Source: Peteryoungia ipomoeae (GTDB taxonomy: Bacteria > Pseudomonadota > Alphaproteobacteria > Rhizobiales > Rhizobiaceae). Taken from it: DNA of 64,000 bases. The notes beneath the pieces are model-generated. The model saw only the letters and a list, made by a program, of their open reading frames with translations. It ran no database searches and was not told the DNA's origin. The stretch is from the NCBI RefSeq assembly GCF_004912165.1, contig NZ_STGV01000005.1, forward strand, positions 62,001 to 126,000, given 5' to 3'. The position numbers were made by a program, and so were the translations under genes. Below, in pieces: positions 35,137-44,300 of this stretch; the stretch's first letter is position 1; each line of letters begins with the position of its first letter.

Positions 35137-35144
35137 CCTTGGCG

Positions 35145-35558
35145 CTACACCTCCACCAACCCATCCAACTCCGGCAGCAGCACGACGCTCTCCTGCTCGT
35201 TGGGATCGGTGCGGGCAATGATCGCCGAGCACGGCGCATTCGACAGGTTCGCCGGCAGATGCGGCACACCGGCCGGAATGTAGAACATCTCGCCGGCATG
35301 CAGGATCACGTGGTGCTCAAGCCTGTCGCCGTACCAGGTATGCGCCTGGCCGGAGAGGCAGTAGATCGCCGTCTCGTGGTTCTCATGCAGATGGGCCTTG
35401 GCCCGCGCGCCGGGCGGCATGGTCAGGAGGTGCATGCAAATGCCCTTCGAACCCACTGTCTCGGCGGAAATACCCTGGAAATAGCTGAGCCCCTGCTTGC
35501 CATCATAGGCATGCCCCGGCTTGACGATATGGCAGGTGGGCTTCGATGATGCGTCCAT
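35145..35558 (-). CDS. cupin domain-containing protein
   Basis: 137 residues forming a single small cupin. The first motif is HLLTMPPGARAKAHLHENHETAIYCLSG, with the metal-ligand histidines (HxH..E), and the second is AGEMFYIPAGVPHLPANLSN. It probably binds a metal and a small acid or acts as an isomerase/dioxygenase. It stands in the opposite orientation within the pyrimidine block, with only 8 bp to the convergent membrane-protein gene. Confidence 0.85.
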   Translation of the reverse strand: MDASSKPTCHIVKPGHAYDGKQGLSYFQGISAETVGSKGICMHLLTMPPGARAKAHLHENHETAIYCLSGQAHTWYGDRLEHHVILHAGEMFYIPAGVPHLPANLSNAPCSAIIARTDPNEQESVVLLPELDGLVEV

Positions 35559-35679
35559 GGCGTCCTTCCCTCCTCTCGGGCGAAAGCACCGCCCGCTCTC
35601 TTCTCCCGCCTAAGGGCGGTATTGTCACAGAGTGCAAGAGGCCTGACGCCTTTGCAACCATTCCGATGGATATGACCGC

Positions 35680-36468
35680 ATGACAGCATCCGCCTCCGTC
35701 GTCACGGCCAGGAATCTGAGCCTCACCTTCGAGACCAATGACGGGCCGGTCCATGCCCTGTCCAATGTCGATCTGGAGGTGCAGAAGGGCGATTTCGTTT
35801 CCTTCATCGGCCCTTCCGGCTGCGGCAAGACCACCTTCCTCCGCGTGATTGCCGACCTCGAAAAGCACACGGGCGGCGACATCACGGTCAATGGCATGTC
35901 ACCGGAAGAGGCCCGCAAGGCCCGTGCCTATGGCTATGTCTTTCAGGCCGCCGCCCTATACCCCTGGCGCACGATCGAGAACAACATCGCCCTTCCGCTG
36001 GAAATCATGGGCTACAGCGCCGAGGAAAAGAAGGCGCGCATCGAACGTACGCTCGACCTCGTCAACCTCTCCGGCTTCGGCAAGAAATACCCCTGGCAGC
36101 TGTCCGGCGGCATGCAGCAGCGCGCCTCCATCGCCCGCGCGCTCGCCTTCGATGCCGACCTGCTCTTGATGGACGAGCCCTTCGGTGCACTGGACGAAAT
36201 CGTCCGAGACCATCTCAACTCAGAACTGCTCAAGCTCTGGGCCCGCACCAACAAGACCATCTGCTTCGTCACCCACTCGATCCCGGAAGCCGTCTATCTC
36301 TCGACCAAGATCGTCGTCATGAGCCCCCGCCCTGGCCGCGTGACCGACATCATCGAATCGACGCTGCCAAAGGAGCGTCCGCTCGACATCCGCGAGACGC
36401 CGGAGTTTCTCGAGATCGCGCACAGGGTGCGTGAGGGTCTGAAGGCGGGGCATAGCTATGAGGAATAG
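35680..36468 (+). CDS. ABC transporter ATP-binding protein (nitrate/taurine/pyrimidine type)
   Basis: 262 residues. Walker A GPSGCGKTT (about 46-54), Q-loop FQAAALYPWRT, signature LSGGMQQRASIARAL, Walker B LLLMDEPFGALDE and H-loop FVTHSIPEAVYLS are all intact. The length and the tail are like SsuB/TauB ATPases. It works with the two permeases and the NMT1/THI5-like binding protein downstream. Because the cluster is devoted to pyrimidine breakdown, a pyrimidine or related heterocycle is the likely substrate, as an inference from context. Confidence 0.92.
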   Translation: MTASASVVTARNLSLTFETNDGPVHALSNVDLEVQKGDFVSFIGPSGCGKTTFLRVIADLEKHTGGDITVNGMSPEEARKARAYGYVFQAAALYPWRTIENNIALPLEIMGYSAEEKKARIERTLDLVNLSGFGKKYPWQLSGGMQQRASIARALAFDADLLLMDEPFGALDEIVRDHLNSELLKLWARTNKTICFVTHSIPEAVYLSTKIVVMSPRPGRVTDIIESTLPKERPLDIRETPEFLEIAHRVREGLKAGHSYEE

Positions 36469-36492
36469 GTCTTTGGCCTTCGCCCTCTGCAG

Positions 36493-36632
36493 TACCCCCC
36501 TCTGCCCTGCCGGGCATCTCCCCCACACGGGGGGAGAGCGGGATGCGGTCGCCGTCCCACTCCCATGGCAAAGCGCCAGCCGCCACTCTCCCCCCATGTG
36601 GGGGAGATGTCACGCAGTGACTGAGGGGGGTA
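36493..36632. repeat. rhizobial palindromic repeat pair (type 2), inverted
   Basis: Left arm 36493-36538 (TACCCCCCTCTGCCCTGCC..CATCTCCCCCAC..GGGGGAGAG) and right arm 36586-36632 in the opposite orientation, with about 47 bp between. Each arm has a CTCCCCC/GGGGGAG hairpin. The same composite recurs at 55818-55981. It lies between the ATPase gene and the small membrane protein gene of one transport operon. Confidence 0.85.
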
Positions 36633-36660
36633 ATGCTCTCTCGACGCGAGGGATCACCCC

Positions 36661-36996
36661 ATGAACCCTTCCTTCCTCCTCTGGCTGTCAGCCGCCATGG
36701 CCACCTTCCTCGGTGCCGCCACGGTGTCCCGCGCCTATGTCGACAATGGCAAGCTCTGGGTGCTCGCGGCCTCGCTTGCCCTTTACTGCATCGGCAATCT
36801 GATGATGGTGAAGCTGATGCGCGAAGGCGGGCTCGGCCTTGCGATCTCGGCCTCCGCCATCGCCCAGCTGGTGCTGATCAATGTCATCGCCTTCTTCCTC
36901 TTCGGCGAACGGCTGAGCATGGTGCAATCCATCGGCGTGGCGCTGGGTGTCGTTTCCATGGCCCTGATGCTCTATCCGGCAAAGGGAGGCGCGTGA
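36661..36996 (+). CDS. small EmrE/EamA-like membrane protein
   Basis: 111 residues with four helices, the size and arrangement of small multidrug resistance (SMR) proteins. The last helix IGVALGVVSMALMLYP is SMR/EamA-like. The essential membrane glutamate of EmrE (Glu14 in helix 1) is absent: helix 1 reads FLLWLSAAMATFLGAAT. It is therefore unlikely to be a proton-coupled drug exporter. It sits between the ATPase and permease genes, 2 bp before the permease start, and may be an accessory subunit. Confidence 0.75.
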   Translation: MNPSFLLWLSAAMATFLGAATVSRAYVDNGKLWVLAASLALYCIGNLMMVKLMREGGLGLAISASAIAQLVLINVIAFFLFGERLSMVQSIGVALGVVSMALMLYPAKGGA

Positions 36997-36998
36997 CC

Positions 36999-37883
36999 AT
37001 GGCCCAACCCTCCATCTTCCGCGACCGTATCCTGCCCGTGCTGACGGTCATCCTCGCGATCCTCGTGATCTGGCACGTTTTCGTCGTCTACCTGAATGCC
37101 CCCTTCGTGCGCGACCAGGCGGCGCGTGCGGGCGAGGAAATTACCTTTTCCCAAGTGGTCGAACGCACTTTCGCGCAGGAACGCCCAATCCTGCCGGCCC
37201 CGCACCAGATCCTCGCCGAACTCTGGGACACGACGATCAACAAGGCCGTCACCTCCAAACGCAGCCTTGTCTACCATGCCTGGATCACGCTATCGGCGAC
37301 GCTGATGGGCTTTGCCATGGGTACGGCACTGGGCATCGCGCTTGCCATCGCGATCGTGCACAATCGCGCCATCGACCGCTCGCTCATGCCCTGGGTGATT
37401 GCCTCCCAGACGATCCCGATCCTCGCCATCGCGCCGATGATCATCGTCGTTCTGAATTCGATCGGCATCTCAGGCCTCATGCCCAAGGCGCTGATTTCGA
37501 CCTATCTTTCGTTCTTCCCCATCGTCGTCGGCATGGTGAAGGGCCTGCGCAGTCCCGACACGCTGCTGATCGACCTCATGCATACTTACAATGCCAGCCC
37601 CGCCCAGACCTTCTGGAAACTGCGCTGGCCGGCCTCGATGCCCTATCTCTTCACCTCGCTGAAGGTGGCGATTGCGATCTCGCTGGTTGGCGCCATCGTC
37701 GGTGAACTGCCGACTGGCGCTGTGGCCGGTCTCGGCGCCCGTCTGCTGTCGGGCTCCTACTATGGCCAGACCATCCAGATCTGGGCAGCCCTTTTCATGG
37801 CGGCGGGCTTGGCCGCCCTGCTCGTCTCGATCGTCGGCATGGCCCATACGCGGGTCCTCGCACGCATGGGGGTCAAGCCATGA
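36999..37883 (+). CDS. ABC transporter permease (BPD_transp_1)
   Basis: 294 residues with about six helices. The EAA-like cytoplasmic loop is LMHTYNASPAQTFWKLRWPASMPYLFTSLK, where the permease contacts the ATPase. An N-terminal helix is followed by a periplasmic stretch. The ATG at 36999 has GGGAGG 9 bp upstream. It overlaps the second permease by 4 bp (ATGA), so the two are coupled and probably form a heterodimer. Confidence 0.9.
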   Translation: MAQPSIFRDRILPVLTVILAILVIWHVFVVYLNAPFVRDQAARAGEEITFSQVVERTFAQERPILPAPHQILAELWDTTINKAVTSKRSLVYHAWITLSATLMGFAMGTALGIALAIAIVHNRAIDRSLMPWVIASQTIPILAIAPMIIVVLNSIGISGLMPKALISTYLSFFPIVVGMVKGLRSPDTLLIDLMHTYNASPAQTFWKLRWPASMPYLFTSLKVAIAISLVGAIVGELPTGAVAGLGARLLSGSYYGQTIQIWAALFMAAGLAALLVSIVGMAHTRVLARMGVKP

Positions 37884-38746
37884 ATGCTTATCTCGTCTTC
37901 GCCTTCGTCTTCTGGCTCGGCGCCTGGGGGCTGAACGAATGGCTGGTGCGGCTTCGCCCCAAGCAGACGTCGAGCCGCCGCGCGATCGGCATCCTCGTCC
38001 CGGTCATTTTCGGCATCACCCTGCTCGTGATCTGGGAATGCATCGTCCATGGCTTTGCCATCCCGTCGATCCTGCTCCCTGCCCCCTCGATGATCTGGGG
38101 CCGCATAACCACCTCGCTGCCGACGCTCTGGGCGGATTTTCAGCAGACCTTCCTGAAATCGGTGATCACGGGCTATGTCGCCGGCTGCGGCCTCGGCTTC
38201 ATCGCCGCGATCCTGATCGATCGTTCGCCCTTCCTGCAGAAGGGCCTGCTGCCGATCGGCAATTTCGTCTCCGCCCTTCCCGTGGTCGGCGTCGCCCCGA
38301 TCATGGTCATGTGGTTCGGTTTCGACTGGCAGTCCAAGGTCGCGGTCGTGGTCATCATGACCTTCTTCCCCATGCTGGTGAACACGGTGCAGGGCCTCGC
38401 CTCCGCCAGCCACATGGAGCGCGACCTGATGCACACCTATGCCGCCTCCTGGTGGCAGACTTTGGTGCGCCTCAGGCTTCCCGCCGCCTGGCCTTTCATA
38501 TTCAATGCACTGAAGATCAATTCGACGCTGGCGCTGATTGGCGCCATCGTCGCGGAGTTTTTCGGCACCCCGATTGTCGGCATGGGTTTCCGTATCTCGA
38601 CCGAGGTCGGCCGCGCCAATGTCGACATGGTCTGGGCCGAGATTGCGGTTGCCGCACTCGCCGGCTCGATCTTCTACGGTCTGGTGGCACTGGCAGAACG
38701 CCAGGTCACCTTCTGGCATCCGTCCGTCCGTGGTGGCCGGACGTAA
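37880..38746 (+). CDS. ABC transporter permease (BPD_transp_1)
   Basis: 288 residues with about six helices. The ATPase-contact loop reads LMHTYAASWWQTLVRLRLPAAWPFIFNALKI, closely parallel to that of the first permease. It is the second half of the heteromeric channel for the pyrimidine-island transporter. The start overlaps the preceding stop by 4 bp and the binding-protein gene follows after 33 bp. Confidence 0.9.
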   Translation: MNAYLVFAFVFWLGAWGLNEWLVRLRPKQTSSRRAIGILVPVIFGITLLVIWECIVHGFAIPSILLPAPSMIWGRITTSLPTLWADFQQTFLKSVITGYVAGCGLGFIAAILIDRSPFLQKGLLPIGNFVSALPVVGVAPIMVMWFGFDWQSKVAVVVIMTFFPMLVNTVQGLASASHMERDLMHTYAASWWQTLVRLRLPAAWPFIFNALKINSTLALIGAIVAEFFGTPIVGMGFRISTEVGRANVDMVWAEIAVAALAGSIFYGLVALAERQVTFWHPSVRGGRT

Positions 38747-38779
38747 GACAAGAGCCTAACAAAAAAAGAGGGAACTGAA

Positions 38780-39769
38780 ATGACTGTCAAACTCGCATCC
38801 CTGCTGCTTTCAGCCGCAGTTTCGCTCACCGCCATGCAGGCCGCGGCGGCGGACAAGGTAACCCTACAGTTGAAGTGGGTAACCCAGGCCCAGTTCGCCG
38901 GATACTACGTCGCCCTGGACAAGGGCTTCTACGAAGAGGAAGGCCTTGAGGTCGAAATCAAGCCCGGCGGCCCGGATATCGCACCGCCGCAGGTGCTCGC
39001 CGGTGGCGGCGCCGATGTCATCGTCGACTGGATGCCGTCGGCGCTGGCGACCCGCGAAAAGGGCGTGCCGCTCGTCAACATCGCCCAGCCCTTCAAGTCC
39101 TCGGGCATGATGCTGACCTGCCTCAAGGAAACCGGCATCACCAAGCCGGAAGACTTCAAGGGCAAGACGCTCGGCGTCTGGTTCTTCGGCAACGAATACC
39201 CCTTCCTGTCCTGGATGAGCACGCTCGGCATCAAGACCGACGGTTCGCCTGAAGGTGTCACAGTCCTCAAGCAGGGCTTCAACGTCGATCCGCTGCTGCA
39301 GAAGCAGGCGGCCTGCATCTCCACGATGACTTACAACGAATACTGGCAGGTCATCGATGCCGGCATCAAGGCGGAAGACCTCGTCACCTTCAAGTATGAG
39401 GACGAAGGCGTCGCCACCTTGGAAGACGGCCTCTATGTGCTGGAAGACAAGCTCAAGGACGCCGCCTTCAAGGAAAAGATGGTCAAGTTCGTCCGCGCTT
39501 CGATGAAGGGCTGGAAATATGCCGAGCAGAACCCCGATGAAGCCGCCGACATCGTGCTCGAAAATGACGCCTCCGGCGCTCAGACAGAAGAGCACCAGAA
39601 GCGCATGATGGGCGAAGTGGCGAAGCTGACCGCCGGCTCCAATGGTGCGCTCGACAAGGCCGACTACGACCGCACGGTCAAGACCCTGCTCGGCGGCGGT
39701 TCCGACCCCGTCATCACCAAGGAGCCGGAAGGCGCCTACACGACGGAAATCAGCGACGCGGCGCTGTAA
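38780..39769 (+). CDS. ABC transporter substrate-binding protein (NMT1/THI5-like)
   Basis: 329 residues. The signal peptide MTVKLASLLLSAAVSLTAMQAAAA is followed by DKVTLQLKWVTQAQFAGYYVALDKGFYEEEGLEVEIKPGG, the opening of NMT1/THI5-like binding proteins that carry pyrimidine-like and related heterocycles. TLGVWFFGNEYPFLSWM lies in the ligand cleft region. It should deliver its ligand to the two upstream permeases. AGAGGGAA lies 6 bp before the ATG. The exact ligand is inferred from the family and cluster. Confidence 0.92.
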   Translation: MTVKLASLLLSAAVSLTAMQAAAADKVTLQLKWVTQAQFAGYYVALDKGFYEEEGLEVEIKPGGPDIAPPQVLAGGGADVIVDWMPSALATREKGVPLVNIAQPFKSSGMMLTCLKETGITKPEDFKGKTLGVWFFGNEYPFLSWMSTLGIKTDGSPEGVTVLKQGFNVDPLLQKQAACISTMTYNEYWQVIDAGIKAEDLVTFKYEDEGVATLEDGLYVLEDKLKDAAFKEKMVKFVRASMKGWKYAEQNPDEAADIVLENDASGAQTEEHQKRMMGEVAKLTAGSNGALDKADYDRTVKTLLGGGSDPVITKEPEGAYTTEISDAAL

Positions 39770-40098
39770 AGCATATCAGCAAATAAACAAGAAGCGCGGA
39801 ACCCTCTGCGCTTCTCTTGCACGATCGGTCTGCCCCTGAAAATGCAGGGGCAGACAGTGCAAAGCGGCAACAGTTTGGCGTCTCGTGGGTGCTTTTTTCG
39901 CAGCCGCGAGCAAGATTCGCGTCACTTGGTCTTGCAAGCAATTTTACAATCCCCCAACTCTACGCCAGCAACTTCCGGAACAAATGCGCATAAACCTTTC
40001 GAACTGTATCCTGATGGCCAATCAAGAGCCGTCGGGAGTGAGCCGATAGGGTGTGGTTTGCGTAACCGGAGGACACGATCACGCGAATGGGGAACAGA
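39770..40098. other. intergenic region with two hairpins
   Basis: About 330 bp between the ABC operon and the RND genes. It contains the hairpins at 39790-39815 and 39829-39854 and then an unremarkable stretch that should carry the RND promoter. Confidence 0.5.
39790..39854 (+). terminator. double hairpin at the end of the ABC operon
   Basis: AGAAGCGC (39790-39797) pairs with GCGCTTCT (39808-39815), followed by CTTG. A second perfect stem TCTGCCCCTG (39829-39838) / CAGGGGCAGA (39845-39854) has no U-tract. They begin about 20 bp after the binding-protein stop. Confidence 0.6.
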
Positions 40099-41289
40099 AT
40101 GCCAGCTTCACACCGCCGCCAAACGGCCCTTCTCGCCATGGCGATTGCTCTGATGGCAGGAACAGCCATTGGTCAGGATCAGGCACCGGCCATGGCAAGC
40201 GAACAGAAGCTGCCATCCATCGTCGTCACACCGGCAAAGACCCGAATGATTGTCGACCGCGTGGTTGCCACCGGCACGATAAAAGCCGTCGAGGAAGTCT
40301 ACGTCCAGCCGCTGGTGGAGGGTCTTCAGGTCAAGTCGCTGGAAGCCGATGTCGGCGACATCATCGAAGCCGGTGCTGTCATGGCGCGGCTGAATGACGA
40401 TACGCTTCTTCTGCAACGCAGCCAGCTCGTTGCCAATCTGGCAAAGGCGGAGGCTGCCGTCGCCCAGAGCCGGGCCCAGCTGACCGAAGCAGAAGCCAGC
40501 CAGAACGAAGCGCTGCGGCAATTCGAGCGGACAAGCCGTCTTGCGCAATCCGGCACCGCCACCACAGCACAGCGCGATCAGGCAGAGACGGCCCTTGCCA
40601 GCGCAAAGGCGCGTCAGGTTACCGCCACTCAGGCGATTGCCGTCGCCGAAGCGGACATGAAGGTCGTTGAAAGCCAGATTGCCGATGTCGATCTGAGACT
40701 GGCCCGCACCGAGATCAAATCGCCCGTTTCTGGCACGGTTGCCGCGCGCAACGCCCGCATCGGCGCCATTGCCTCAGGTGCCGGCACACCTCTCTTTACC
40801 ATCGTTCGCGACGGTGAAATCGAACTGGTTGCAGAAGTGCCGGAAGACGTTGTGCTGCGCCTGAAGCCCGGCCAGCCGGCAACGATCGCCGCGGCCGGCA
40901 AGAGTGAGCCTCTCAAGGGCACCGTGCGCCTTGTGTCGCCAGTCGTCGATGCCACAACGCGCCTTGGATCCGTCCACATTGCCATTGATGATGATGCCGC
41001 CGCGCGACCCGGCATGTTCGGCAATGCCTCGGTGACGATCTCTGAAGTGGAAGCCATTGCATTGCCGCTGTCGGCGGTGACCAGCGATGGCTCGCAGTCT
41101 ACGGTCAACCTGGTCGAGAACGACGTCGTCAAGAGCGTGCCGGTCGAAACAGGCACGCAGGATGGCGCCTACGTTCAGGTAACCGACGGTCTGAACGAGG
41201 GCGCGCTGGTAATTGCCAAGGCCGGCGTCTTCGTGCGCGACGGCGAGAAGATCAATCCGGTGGAAGACACCGGCTCCGTGTCCAACTAA
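40099..41289 (+). CDS. efflux RND transporter periplasmic adaptor subunit
   Basis: About 396 residues. The signal sequence (RRQTALLAMAIALMAGTAIGQ) is followed by the membrane-fusion-protein layout: VYVQPLVEGLQVKSLEADVGDIIEAGAVMARL (lipoyl half), a coiled-coil hairpin of about 100 residues (NLAKAEAAVAQSRAQLTEAEASQNEALRQFE..), TEIKSPVSGTVAARNARIGA (second lipoyl half), then beta-barrel domains. It links the RND pump to an outer-membrane channel. No lipobox Cys is present. GGGGA precedes ATG 40099; ATG 40087 is an alternative. The pump gene follows after 14 bp. Confidence 0.93.
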   Translation: MPASHRRQTALLAMAIALMAGTAIGQDQAPAMASEQKLPSIVVTPAKTRMIVDRVVATGTIKAVEEVYVQPLVEGLQVKSLEADVGDIIEAGAVMARLNDDTLLLQRSQLVANLAKAEAAVAQSRAQLTEAEASQNEALRQFERTSRLAQSGTATTAQRDQAETALASAKARQVTATQAIAVAEADMKVVESQIADVDLRLARTEIKSPVSGTVAARNARIGAIASGAGTPLFTIVRDGEIELVAEVPEDVVLRLKPGQPATIAAAGKSEPLKGTVRLVSPVVDATTRLGSVHIAIDDDAAARPGMFGNASVTISEVEAIALPLSAVTSDGSQSTVNLVENDVVKSVPVETGTQDGAYVQVTDGLNEGALVIAKAGVFVRDGEKINPVEDTGSVSN

Positions 41290-41303
41290 GGGAAGATGCC
41301 GCC

Positions 41304-44300
41304 ATGAATTTCTCCGCATGGTCCATCCGCAACCCGATTGCGCCGATCCTGGCGTTTTTCCTGCTGCTCGTGATGGGCATCCAGTCCTTCAACGCGCTGC
41401 CGATCACCCGTTTTCCGAATATCGACGTGCCGCTGGTCGCGGTGACGGTTGGCCAGAGCGGCGCATCGCCTGCCGAGCTGGAAAGCCAGGTCACCAAGGA
41501 AATTGAAGACGCAGTCGCCTCCATCACCGGCGTCGATGAAATCAACTCGACCGTCACCGATGGACAGTCGCAAACCGTCGTCATGTTCCGCATGGAAGTG
41601 CCGACGGAACAGGCCGTTCAGGATGTGAAGGACGCCATCGACCAGATCCGCGGCGACCTGCCGGCCTCCGTCGAAGAACCCATCGTCACCAAAATCGATG
41701 TCGAAGGCCAGGCGATCCAGAGCTTTGCCGTCTCTTCACCCAACATGAACCTCGCCGAACTCTCGTGGTTCGTCGATGACACCGTCAAGCGGGCTCTCCA
41801 GGGACAGCCCGGCATCGGCCGCGTCGACCGCTACGGCGGGGCTGACCGTGAAGTCCGCGTCGAGCTTGATCCGAACCGCCTTGACGCACTCGGTGTGACG
41901 GCAGCCGATATTTCGAGCCAGCTCAAGGGCACCAATGTCGACCTCGGCTCAGGCCGCGGCCAGGTGGCCGGTGCCGAGCAATCGATCCGCACGCTCGGCG
42001 ATAACCGCGATGTGCGCAGCCTCGCGGAAACGACCATCGCCCTTCCCGGCGGTCGCTTCGTCAAGGTGTCAGATCTCGGCACTGTGCGCGACACCTACGA
42101 GGAACAAAAATCCTTCGCCCGCCATGACGGCAAGCCGGTCGTCTCCTTCGCCGTGTTCCGCGCCAAGGGCGCAAGCGAAGTGACCGTTGCGGAAACCGTC
42201 TCCGAGACGCTGGAGCAGGTGCGTGCAGCCAATCCTGATGTCGATATCGAAATGATCGACGACTCGGTCTACTTCACCTACGGCAACTACGAAGCGGCCA
42301 TGCACACGCTGGTCGAAGGCGCCCTGCTGGCCGTCATCGTGGTCTTTATCTTCCTGCGCAACTGGCGCGCCACGCTGATTTCGGCTGTTGCCCTGCCGCT
42401 CTCGGCCATTCCGACCTTCCTGGTCATGGATCTGATGGGCTTCTCGCTCAATCTCGTCAGCTTCCTGGCGCTGACGCTTGCAACCGGTATTCTCGTCGAC
42501 GATGCCATCGTCGAAGTGGAAAACATTGCCCGCCATATCAAGATGGGCAAGACGCCGTATCGGGCAGCCATCGAAGCCGCCGATGAAATCGGCCTTGCGG
42601 TCATCGCGACGACCTTCACCATCATCGCCGTCTTCGTGCCGGTGTCCTTCATGCCGGGAATTCCGGGCCAGTACTTCATCCAGTTCGGCCTGACCGTTGC
42701 CTTCTCGGTCTTCTTCTCGCTTCTGGTGGCGCGCCTCATCACGCCGATGATGGCCGCCTACCTGATGCGTGCCGAAGATGCGATGGATGACCATCACGAC
42801 AATGATAGCCTGATGATGAAGGGCTATACCCGGCTGGTGCGCGCGACCACCCGTCGCTGGTATTCACGCTTTGCCACGCTGATTGGCGCCGTCCTTTTCC
42901 TCGTCGGCTCGCTGATGCTGCTTTCCCAGGTGCCCGGCAGCTTCCTGCCACCTGAGGATGCAGGGCGCATCGTTCTGTCGGTCGAACTGCCGCCGAACGC
43001 AACGCTGGACGAAACGGAGAGCAAGACGGACGAAATCTATGCCGCAATCCGCGATATTTCCGATGTCTCCAGTATTTTCATCCTCGGCGGCACGTCTCCG
43101 AAGGGCGACCTGGAACTGCGCCGCGCAAGCGTCACCATGAACCTTGATCGCATTGAGCACTCTCTAGTGAAGACGCTGGTCAACAAGGGGCTGGGCGGCC
43201 TGCCGCTGATCGGCGGCTATCTGCCGAAGCTGCCCGAAAATGGCCGCGTGCGCCCGCAATGGGATATCGAAGAGGAGGTTTTCAACAAGCTCGCCTCGAT
43301 CGCCGATATCAGGGTGCTGAAGCTCAACGACCGCGGTGAACGCGACATCTCGTTCAACTTCCTGTCGGCCAACGAAGCCGATCTCAACAATGCGGTTGCC
43401 ATCCTGGAAACCAAGCTGCGGCAGGTTCCGGAGCTGGCGAATGTCAGCGCGGAAGGCGCGCTTCCGCGTCCGGAACTGCAGATTCGTCCGCGGGGCGATG
43501 AAGCAGCACGGCTTGGCATTACGGCCCAGCAGATCGCGCAAACAGTCCGCGTGGCCACCATCGGCGATATCGATGCCGCGCTCCCGAAGATTTCGCTTGA
43601 CGACCGCCAGATCCCGATCCGCGTGCAAGCCTCGCTTGATCTCAGACGCGATCTGGCCGCCATCAAAGGGCTGAAGATCCGCACGGCCAGCGGCGCTGCC
43701 GTGCCGCTGTCGACCGTAGCCGAGATCACCTATTCGGAAGGCGTCTCCTCGATCAAGCGCAACAACCGCAACCGCGTCGTCACCATTGGCGCCGGCCTGC
43801 CACAGGGTGTGGCGCTCGATACGGCAACAGCGGCGTTCCGGAGCACGGTTGAAGCGGCGGATATTCCCGCCAGCGTTCGCCTGGCCGAAAGCGGTGATGC
43901 CAAGATCCAGGCCGAGATGCAGCAGAGCTTCGTCAATGCAATGCTGCTCGGTCTCTTGCTGGTGCTGACCGTGCTGATCCTGCTCTTCAAGGATGTCATC
44001 CAGCCTTTCACCATCCTGCTCTCACTGCCGCTTGCCATCGGTGGTGTGGCGGTCGGGCTGATCATCACCAACAACGCGCTGTCCATGCCCGTGCTGATCG
44101 GCATTCTCATGCTGATGGGCATTGTGACGAAGAACGCCATTCTGCTTGTCGATTTCGCCATCGAGATGCGGCGTCATGGCATGGACCGGCTGGAGGCCCT
44201 TGTGGAGGCCGGTCGCAAGCGCGCCCGCCCGATCATCATGACATCGATTGCCATGTCGGCCGGCATGTTGCCGTCCGCCCTCGGCGTGGGCGAAGGCGGC

